Part shown: piece by piece, positions 48,809 through 54,212 of the stretch
How positions within the stretch are numbered: position 1 is the first letter of the stretch
Layout: every line of letters starts with the position of its first letter
Virus record (IMG/VR): IMGVR_UViG_3300003478_000003
Span: 21,244 to 75,455 of that record
Source of the DNA: a virus
Strand: one strand, 5' to 3'
DNA length: 54,212 nt
Notes under the pieces: model-generated
The model's input: the letters and a program-made list of their open reading frames with translations, nothing else
Databases searched by the model: none
What the model was told of the DNA's origin: nothing
Position numbers and translations under genes: made by a program

Positions 48809-49126
48809 TTATATTCCTGTTTGATCGAGTAGTCGCAAATCCTCTGATAACCAATCAATAGGCCGAGCATGCCAGTGTAAATGATCTGGAATACTTCGTT
48901 GTTTTTTATCTATATAATAATTGCCTGATCCATATTTCTTATCACCAACACATGTTAAAGCATATTCCATCTCATTGTAATCTTTAACAGGTATAGACAT
49001 CGTGTGCGATGCCCGCCAAACGACCATAGGCACCACACACGACATGCAATCTAATATGATCCAACGTGGATCATGATCTTCATATAAATGAATTATTGTA
49101 TGCAATTTGCATAATTCACACGTCAT
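48809..49126 (-). CDS. HIT-like protein
   Basis: 105 residues. It has the C-x-x-C start (CELCKLHTII) and a C-terminal DHLHWHARP, with His82, His84 and His86 as the HxHxH histidine triad of nucleotide hydrolases or transferases. It is shorter than usual HIT proteins. It overlaps the phoH stop. Possible dinucleotide hydrolysis or AMP release is inferred. Confidence 0.65.
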   Translation of the reverse strand: MTCELCKLHTIIHLYEDHDPRWIILDCMSCVVPMVVWRASHTMSIPVKDYNEMEYALTCVGDKKYGSGNYYIDKKQRSIPDHLHWHARPIDWLSEDLRLLDQTGI

Positions 49127-49881
49127 TATTCATCTCCGTAAATTCGTAGTACCTCCTCTACAACGACGTGGCGTCTTATATCTCGGTTATTAAAATGAAC
49201 CATATCTATATGCCTACATTCATTATACCTCTCAAGTAAATCTTGAAATTCGTATAATCCATTGTCATGGTATCTATCACTTTGGTCCAAATCTCCTGTA
49301 ACTACCATACGGGAATCATCACCTATTCTTGTTAATAACATTTTCATTTGATTTCGTGTAGCATTTTGCATCTCATCTGCGATAATAAATGCTCTTTTAA
49401 ATGTTCGTCCTCTCATATATGCTAGTGGAGATATTTCAACAATACCTTCATCTATCATACGTGATATGTTTTTTGGTGAATAATACTCTTGAAAGATATC
49501 AAAAATTGGGCGTGTCCATGGTTCCATTTTTTGTTGGATAGTGCCGGGTAAGAAGCCATGTTGTTCGTCAACTTCTACTGCTGGGCGGGTTAGTACAATT
49601 TTATCTACCTTGTTTTCTGAGTATGCTTTAAGTGCGGCTAAACATGCTAACATTGTTTTGCCAGTTCCTGCTGGGCCACATGCAAATACTATCGCATTGG
49701 CTGGATTAGTTAATAAGTTGATATAATCTTGTTGATTAAGTGATCTTGCTTTTAGTTTTATGTTTGGTTTTTTTAGTGTGTTTTTTGGTTTTCCATAATA
49801 TTTTTCAAATTCAATAATTTTTTCGTCCATATAGTCGTAATGTGTGCTACGGCGTTTAGGACGACTTTTACGTTTTGACAT
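49126..49881 (-). CDS. phoH: PhoH-like ATPase
   Basis: 251 residues. Walker A is GPAGTGKT (69-76) and Walker B is AFIIADEMQNAT. VLTRPAVEVDEQHGFLPG and RMVVTGDLDQSD are PhoH signatures. PhoH is very common in marine phages; its cellular role, perhaps in RNA handling, is unclear. The N-terminus is strongly basic (MSKRKSRPKRRSTHYDY). GAGGTGA precedes the ATG with a late-type box about 50 bases upstream. Confidence 0.92.
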   Translation of the reverse strand: MSKRKSRPKRRSTHYDYMDEKIIEFEKYYGKPKNTLKKPNIKLKARSLNQQDYINLLTNPANAIVFACGPAGTGKTMLACLAALKAYSENKVDKIVLTRPAVEVDEQHGFLPGTIQQKMEPWTRPIFDIFQEYYSPKNISRMIDEGIVEISPLAYMRGRTFKRAFIIADEMQNATRNQMKMLLTRIGDDSRMVVTGDLDQSDRYHDNGLYEFQDLLERYNECRHIDMVHFNNRDIRRHVVVEEVLRIYGDE

Positions 49882-49932
49882 AAGTCACCTCGCTTGCAAA
49901 GTTATTTCACACTCCACATTGTGTGATACAAA

Positions 49933-49940
49933 TATTTAAT
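49933..49940 (-). promoter_or_regulatory. late-type promoter ATTAAATA before phoH
   Basis: The TAAATA core is followed five bases on by an A (49927). The leader is about 46 bases with GAGGTGA before phoH. Confidence 0.4.
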
Positions 49941-49977
49941 ATTAAACCCATACAATAATAACATCGTAGTTTATTCC

Positions 49978-49985
49978 AATAAATA
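49978..49985 (+). promoter_or_regulatory. late-type promoter AATAAATA before the Cys-rich gene
   Basis: Plus-strand box, with a G five bases on (49991) as likely start. It faces away from the phoH promoter and drives 50011 and 50316. Confidence 0.5.
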
Positions 49986-50010
49986 TACAGGCAAGTGTGA
50001 TTCAATAACG

Positions 50011-50313
50011 ATGACAGATGATGAATATGATGCGGTGTACTCACTGCTGAGAGAAGGACTTAATTCAATTCCGTTTAATCAACGTGTGCATTCCGGGTCT
50101 TGGAAAGAACTATTAGCACATATCAGTCTTAAGCATACTAATCCAGGAAAGTGTCAAACCTGTGATCACAAGTGTCATGGTTATGCTGGTGTAGGCGAAC
50201 GCGTCAGCGGCCATTGCGGAAGTGATAATTGCGATTGTAAAAATTGTCGCTGTAATTTGTGTCAGCTTAAATACGGTAGAGGGTTTAGTAATTTAACTAT
50301 CCCTATAAAATAA
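50011..50313 (+). CDS. Cys-rich small protein, possible radical SAM substrate
   Basis: 100 residues. The first half is helical and has no Cys. The second half is packed with nine Cys and several His: CQTCDHKCHGYAGVGE, then GHCGSDNCDCKNCRCNLC. This may bind two zinc ions or carry modifiable cysteines. The radical SAM gene follows after two bases, so the two are expressed together. I do not recognise a family. Confidence 0.65.
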   Translation: MTDDEYDAVYSLLREGLNSIPFNQRVHSGSWKELLAHISLKHTNPGKCQTCDHKCHGYAGVGERVSGHCGSDNCDCKNCRCNLCQLKYGRGFSNLTIPIK

Positions 50314-50315
50314 TT

Positions 50316-51806
50316 ATGTCAGTATATAACGAAAAAAATAAAAATACTTACTGCCCAGTTCCATGGCGTGAACAAATGGTAGATTCTAATGGTGAAATGA
50401 GACTATGTTGTATTGCTCAAAATATTATAACAAATGACGATGGTACTAATGTAAATATTTCTACTGATTCTCTAGAAAAAGTATGGAATAACAAGTACAT
50501 GCAAGATGTTAGAACAGCAATGTTAGATGGTGTAAAAATTGACGCGTGTCATAATTGTTATAAGCATGAAGAAGATAGTGGATACAGTAATAGATTAAAT
50601 GAACTTGAAGATATTCAAAATATAAGCGCAGGTGTTAAAAGGCTGAAGGAATATGATCATTACACAGCAGACTTCCCAAGTGATATTATCACAGATTTAA
50701 GACCTGATATTTATGATATACGATTTGGTAATTTATGTAATCTTAAATGTATTAGTTGTAGTCCAAATTATAGTTCAGAATGGTATGAAGAAGTTAGAAA
50801 ATCTCATAATACTATGCAAATAGAGTTTGATGGTAATAAAGAACAAATAGATGCTGAATTCAAAAAATTAGGTGATTGGGGGAATTTTGATCATGGTACG
50901 GCATGGGATGACTCGGAAGTAAATCGTATTATTGTTAATAACAAGAGTGGTACTTTTGAATGGGTAAATAATACCAAAGTATTTGAAAACATATTAGAAC
51001 AAATACTTAAATCAGATACTAAAAGAATATATATCACTGGTGGTGAGCCAACGATAACACAAGGCAATTATAAATTATTACAAGCACTAGTAGATAATAA
51101 CGTAGCTAAAAATATACAAGTGTGGTGTAATACAAATTGTACAAATGCCAATCTAAAATTTTATAATTTATTAGCACATTTTGGTGATGTTAATTTAATG
51201 TTAAGTATAGACGGAGTAAGTGATGCGTTTGATTATATCAGATACCCAGGAAAATGGACACAAATAGAAAAGAATATTAAAAAAATTGTTGACTTTGTTA
51301 ATGAAAATAAACTAAAACATTGGAATGTATCATTAGTACCAGTTATACAATTTTTAAATTTATTTGATTTAGAAAACTTAATCGAATACTATTACAGAAT
51401 GCTTTTATTAAGTGATTATGGTCCAAAACAAATTCGATTTATGCCAATAACTTTAGATGGACCACGATATTACCGTATTCAAAATGCTGAATTGTCTGTT
51501 AGACTAGAAATAAATGAACGTCTACAATCAAAATATTGTAGCAAAGAAATAATAACAGACCGTGTTTGGCCTGAAATTAAATCGGGCGAAATAGACATTT
51601 ATGATACAGTATCACAACCATTACTAGAATGGCTTAGAATTTTAAATCTTACATTAAAACAAGAAGCAAATGATGAAGAAAGAGATAATATTCCTGACTA
51701 TAGAAAACAAATATTAGCGAATCACGAGTTTTATAAGAAATATAGAAAAATCAGCCATTTAGAAACATGGTTTACTGATACATATAACAAACTTACCATA
51801 TCATAA
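50316..51806 (+). CDS. radical SAM protein, twitch/SPASM-like
   Basis: 496 residues. The [4Fe-4S] motif is CxxxCxxC at Cys141, Cys145, Cys148 (NLCNLKCISCSP). Before it lies a cysteine-bearing domain (YCPVPWREQM, MRLCCIAQN, CHNCYKHEE) resembling SPASM or twitch auxiliary cluster sites, here at the N-terminus. YITGGEPTITQGNY is the SAM-binding GGE motif, and LMLSIDGVSDAFDYIR is the later barrel strand. Such proteins modify peptides or small molecules. They are common in phages but their targets are unknown. Confidence 0.82.
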   Translation: MSVYNEKNKNTYCPVPWREQMVDSNGEMRLCCIAQNIITNDDGTNVNISTDSLEKVWNNKYMQDVRTAMLDGVKIDACHNCYKHEEDSGYSNRLNELEDIQNISAGVKRLKEYDHYTADFPSDIITDLRPDIYDIRFGNLCNLKCISCSPNYSSEWYEEVRKSHNTMQIEFDGNKEQIDAEFKKLGDWGNFDHGTAWDDSEVNRIIVNNKSGTFEWVNNTKVFENILEQILKSDTKRIYITGGEPTITQGNYKLLQALVDNNVAKNIQVWCNTNCTNANLKFYNLLAHFGDVNLMLSIDGVSDAFDYIRYPGKWTQIEKNIKKIVDFVNENKLKHWNVSLVPVIQFLNLFDLENLIEYYYRMLLLSDYGPKQIRFMPITLDGPRYYRIQNAELSVRLEINERLQSKYCSKEIITDRVWPEIKSGEIDIYDTVSQPLLEWLRILNLTLKQEANDEERDNIPDYRKQILANHEFYKKYRKISHLETWFTDTYNKLTIS

Positions 51807-51819
51807 TATACATAAAGTA

Positions 51820-51827
51820 AATAAATA
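51820..51827 (+). promoter_or_regulatory. late-type promoter AATAAATA before the 138-residue gene
   Basis: Plus-strand box with a G five bases on. GGGAG lies ten bases before the ATG at 51844. Confidence 0.5.
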
Positions 51828-51843
51828 CGTCGGGAGATGAAAT

Positions 51844-52260
51844 ATGGCGGATAATTCTATGAATCGTCGCTCTAGCGACAATTCTATAAACAAGGGACTT
51901 ATACTATCAATGGCAGTGGCCTTTTTAGTTCAAGCAGGTGGATTCATTTGGTGGATGTCTGGATTAAATTCAGAAGTAACACGACTTGCAAGTATACAAG
52001 GTCAAGCAATACCTGCATTGGAAGCAGAGGCACAGAAATGTGGAATCGCGATTCATAACAATATACAAGCAATTAAAGACATACAAGAAAACGAAGAGGC
52101 CATTTCAGGACTAGACGTTTTAGGCTTTAAAGTTGATCAACTCAGAGAAGAAATTAGAACATTACGTGAAGTTGATCGAGAAATTATGAAACAACATGAA
52201 AAGATATTTGAGTGGATGGCACAGAATAGTAGTAGCCGTGGTAGTGGTGGTTATAATTAA
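51844..52260 (+). CDS. membrane coiled-coil protein, 138 residues
   Basis: A polar start with repeated Ser-Asp-Asn (NRRSSDNSINKG) is followed by one TM helix (LILSMAVAFLVQAGGFIWWM) and a long periplasmic coiled coil (FKVDQLREEIRTLREVDREI). The layout resembles an inner-membrane spanin or an antiholin-type protein. It has its own late promoter. It overlaps the convergent gene 44 by 4 bases. Confidence 0.6.
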   Translation: MADNSMNRRSSDNSINKGLILSMAVAFLVQAGGFIWWMSGLNSEVTRLASIQGQAIPALEAEAQKCGIAIHNNIQAIKDIQENEEAISGLDVLGFKVDQLREEIRTLREVDREIMKQHEKIFEWMAQNSSSRGSGGYN

Positions 52261-53180
52261 GAGTTAATTTGAGATAACTCTACAAGTGTTGCACTTAAAT
52301 TAATCTCTGGATCAGCGGCTAATGTGTGATTAACTAATCCCTTACGTATAATTAAAATTGCTTTATCCGTGCCGTCAGGATTATCTGACCACAACTCCAA
52401 ATTATCATACATCCAACGATACATGTCGTCAATCTCATCTGGGCGTATTTGCTTACACAATAATTCACGTGCCTCTCTATACTGACCTTTTTTAACTAAC
52501 TCTACCATATCAATTTTATAGTCACTAATGCCAGCATCTTCACTATGCGGAGATACAAGTTTGCCTGTAGTGCTATTCATTTGTAGTAAGTTAATACACT
52601 TACGCAAATCTGGATAAGTTGCTTTTACATAATTGTCTAACACATCAAGTTCAAACTCAACGCTTTCCTCCAACATTATGTGTGCTACTCTCGCAGTAAA
52701 CTCTGTTGGATCAATTTTATCAATGTGAAAGCCTTGACATCTACTGTGTAATGCTGGAATAACTTTATGTGGATAATTACAAGTTAAAATAAAACGTGCT
52801 GTGTCGTGATATGTTTCCATAACACCACGCAATGCCGCCTGTCCGTTGGGAGACATATAGTCTGCCTCATCAAGCAATACAATTTTAAATTCACCAAATG
52901 GCAATGTGCTAACAAAGCCTGTTACTTTATCTCTAATACTATCTACAGAGTTTTCCCTACTAGCATTAATCTCTAGCATATCATATTGGTCAATGTCAAG
53001 TGCTGTAATTAGTATTTTTGCCAACGTTGTTTTGCCAACACCAGCCGCGCCACTAAACAATAAATGTGGGATTGCCCCACTTTTAATCCAACCCTTAACT
53101 TGTTTTCGTTGACTTTCATCACGAAATACATAAGAGTCTATGTCAGTTGGCCTGTATTGTTCAGTCCACAGTTTTTTCAT
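52257..53180 (-). CDS. 44: clamp loader large subunit, T4 gp44-like
   Basis: 307 residues, near T4 gp44 (319). It loads the sliding clamp onto primed DNA. Walker A is GAAGVGKT (44-51), Walker B LLDEADYM, and FILTCNYPHKVI with SRCQG is the sensor and SRC arginine-finger motif. All AAA+ residues are present. The start overlaps the 101-residue gene by 20 bases. No gp62 partner is obvious in the window. Confidence 0.95.
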   Translation of the reverse strand: MKKLWTEQYRPTDIDSYVFRDESQRKQVKGWIKSGAIPHLLFSGAAGVGKTTLAKILITALDIDQYDMLEINASRENSVDSIRDKVTGFVSTLPFGEFKIVLLDEADYMSPNGQAALRGVMETYHDTARFILTCNYPHKVIPALHSRCQGFHIDKIDPTEFTARVAHIMLEESVEFELDVLDNYVKATYPDLRKCINLLQMNSTTGKLVSPHSEDAGISDYKIDMVELVKKGQYREARELLCKQIRPDEIDDMYRWMYDNLELWSDNPDGTDKAILIIRKGLVNHTLAADPEINLSATLVELSQINS

Positions 53181-53466
53181 TAGTGCCTAGGAATTTGTCT
53201 ATGTGATCTTTGTAATTTTGATAATAATAATCAAAGAGAAAGTCATAATCGTCTGATATATCATGTATCTTGCTACGCCGCAATATCTTTTTGTTTTCTA
53301 AATCTAATACAACGGTAGCACTAATAAAATCTTTATCTCGTAATTTATTTGTTATGCTTACCTTCTCATCATATACTAGGTTTTCTTTAAGATAACCTTT
53401 CTTTGACGTTTGACTAGGATCTGCTGGTTTCCCTGCATATTGAATTACTAAAAATTTACCTTTCAT
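53161..53466 (-). CDS. hypothetical protein before gene 44
   Basis: 101 residues. Beta-rich middle (KDFISATVVLDLENKKILRR) and an aromatic helix (YDFLFDYYYQNYKDHIDKFL). It opens the gene 44 operon, with an ATG six bases after a perfect -10 box. It could be a small replication protein. It does not look like gp62 to me. Confidence 0.65.
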   Translation of the reverse strand: MKGKFLVIQYAGKPADPSQTSKKGYLKENLVYDEKVSITNKLRDKDFISATVVLDLENKKILRRSKIHDISDDYDFLFDYYYQNYKDHIDKFLGTNEKTVD

Positions 53467-53472
53467 ATGCTT

Positions 53473-53501
53473 ATTATACTACTCATCTAGGCATTTGTCA
53501 A
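53473..53501 (-). promoter_or_regulatory. sigma70-type promoter, TTGACA-N17-TATAAT, before the gene 44 operon
   Basis: Both hexamers are perfect with a 17-bp spacer. Exactly six bases separate the -10 box from the ATG at 53466, predicting a leaderless mRNA. Confidence 0.75.
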
Positions 53502-53504
53502 ATA

Positions 53505-53906
53505 TTATACACTAGTATCAATTACTGTATTTTCACCAATGCCATATTGTTCATGTTCTGGTGGACGCTCATCACTTATAAGTAAAATTTCTTCTGGGTC
53601 AACCATTCGTATAGTTTTTTCTTCGCCATCTACTGTGCGAACTTTTAAACCACGTGTCCAACGGCCATGTTCAACAAGTATCCATTGGCCCTGCGATACT
53701 TCATGTTGTAGCGGGCCAATGCGGTATACTTTCCCCCAACGTGGACGAATGCCACGTTCTATTGCGTTATCATCTGGAATAACAATGCCAGTTTTAGTGA
53801 TAGTTTCACCAGTTTTTAATTCTTCTACAACAATTCTATCTTGAATTGCTCGCAACTCACCACTTAATTGATATGTTGAAAATAATTGAACATCATTCCA
53901 TTCCAT
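53505..53906 (-). CDS. GroES-like co-chaperonin
   Basis: 133 residues. The cpn10 pattern is visible: LRAIQDRIVVEEL at the start of the barrel, TKTGIVIPDD (the mobile-loop side), PRWGKVYRIGP, SQGQWILVEHGRW and a final PEEILLISDE. It is longer than GroES and likely works like T4 gp31, replacing host GroES for folding the capsid protein. AAGGAG precedes the ATG. A 20-residue N-terminal extension is extra. Confidence 0.78.
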   Translation of the reverse strand: MEWNDVQLFSTYQLSGELRAIQDRIVVEELKTGETITKTGIVIPDDNAIERGIRPRWGKVYRIGPLQHEVSQGQWILVEHGRWTRGLKVRTVDGEEKTIRMVDPEEILLISDERPPEHEQYGIGENTVIDTSV

Positions 53907-53916
53907 TTTGGACTCC

Positions 53917-54212
53917 TTATCCTAAATCGAGATTATCCAACGCGCCTGTAACCGCCTTAGGTAATTTTGCTTCTGCTTCTGCTTTTTCTTCTTGAGCCTT
54001 ATTTTTTGCTTTGGCCGCCGCCTTTTTGATTTTCTTTTCTAAAGCAGACTGCGTTGCCTCATCAGCAACAACAGTTGGGTCTGCTGATATAGCAGGTGGT
54101 GCCGGTGTTTGCTTCGGTGTTGATGATACTTCCGGTGCTGGTTGCTCTTCAACACTCATTGCTGGTGTTACAGTTGCTGGATTTTTTAAATCATCTGGAA
54201 TTAAATCTTCAG
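53917..54212 (-). CDS. Ala/Pro/Lys-rich protein, 5' end cut by window edge
   Basis: The open frame continues to the right edge (upstream residues EDLIPDDLKNPATVTPA), so the ATG at 54159 is probably internal. The visible C-terminal 97 residues are Pro/Ala-rich followed by a lysine/alanine helix (ALEKKIKKAAAKAKNKAQEE). A virion or tail-assembly protein is possible. Function unknown. Confidence 0.55.
   Translation of the reverse strand, partial: EDLIPDDLKNPATVTPAMSVEEQPAPEVSSTPKQTPAPPAISADPTVVADEATQSALEKKIKKAAAKAKNKAQEEKAEAEAKLPKAVTGALDNLDLG

Noticed and set aside
53161-53466. Clamp loader small subunit gp62
   Set aside because: Position fits, but I see no sequence likeness to gp62; left as hypothetical.
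1-54212. tRNA genes, CRISPR arrays, insertion sequences, integrase or attachment sites
   Set aside because: No cloverleaf with a GTTCRA-type arm outside genes, no spaced repeats, no transposase or integrase motif was seen by reading.

Overview
This window is most likely part of the genome of a large, AT-rich, T4-like marine myovirus, probably infecting a marine alphaproteobacterium of the SAR11 type. The phage assignment rests on a T4-type replisome (family B DNA polymerase gp43, sliding clamp gp45, clamp loader gp44), PhoH, a DsbA-like protein, collagen/fibre-like virion proteins, a 3-TM holin, spanin-like genes, sulfotransferase-like and radical SAM proteins of phage type, and many TATAAATA-like late promoters. 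Genes are packed, usually coupled by ATGA, TAATG or TGATG overlaps. Almost everything lies on the minus strand; only 19745-21191 and 50011-52260 are on the plus strand. The host guess is inference.

Layout from the left end. 1-10393 is a metabolic and DNA-modification block: amidinotransferase, QueD-like protein, FTR1-like iron permease, phosphoribosyltransferase, FolE, glycosyltransferase, cupin, second T-fold protein, 7Fe ferredoxin, ClpP, a DpdA/TGT-like base-exchange enzyme and the clamp. 10479-15485 holds a methyltransferase, DNA polymerase, a Leu/Val-type dehydrogenase and a DsbA-like protein. 15485-19685 encodes hypothetical proteins and a three-domain fusion (ADP-ribosyltransferase-like, P-loop kinase, papain-like). 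19745-21191 is a plus-strand GMP reductase operon. 21183-26949 holds a family of beta-rich paralogues, a three-gene sigma70-driven operon, small membrane proteins, an NMN-adenylyltransferase-like protein and a virion protein. 26972-31470 is a proteostasis block (ClpA, peptide deformylase, DnaJ). 31507-38644 contains fibre proteins, an amino-acid catabolism cassette (class III aminotransferase, FAH, VOC) and lysis genes. 38649-44017 has two 2OG-Fe(II) oxygenases and a tripartite tricarboxylate transporter (TctA, TctC) with a decayed second tctA. 44099-49881 has methyltransferases, a third oxygenase, a very short tryptophan 2,3-dioxygenase, sulfotransferase-like proteins, a HIT-like protein and PhoH. 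50011-52260 pairs a Cys-rich protein with a radical SAM enzyme. The right end holds gp44, a GroES-like protein and a protein cut by the edge.

How the genes may work together. FolE, QueD-like proteins and the DpdA-like enzyme suggest 7-deazaguanine insertion into phage DNA, although no QueE or QueC is visible here. ClpA with an IGF loop plus ClpP suggests a self-contained phage protease, next to deformylase and chaperones. GMP reductase and a phosphoribosyltransferase would feed purine pools. FAH, aminotransferase, tryptophan dioxygenase, Leu/Val dehydrogenase and Tct genes point to reprogramming of host amino-acid and carboxylate use.

The most unusual signal is regulatory. Seven genes start exactly five bases after a late-promoter box, where the transcript should begin, and four more start six bases after a perfect -10 box of a sigma70-type promoter. 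Both promoter classes therefore appear to make leaderless mRNAs that begin at the AUG. All functional calls come from reading motifs; no database search was run.
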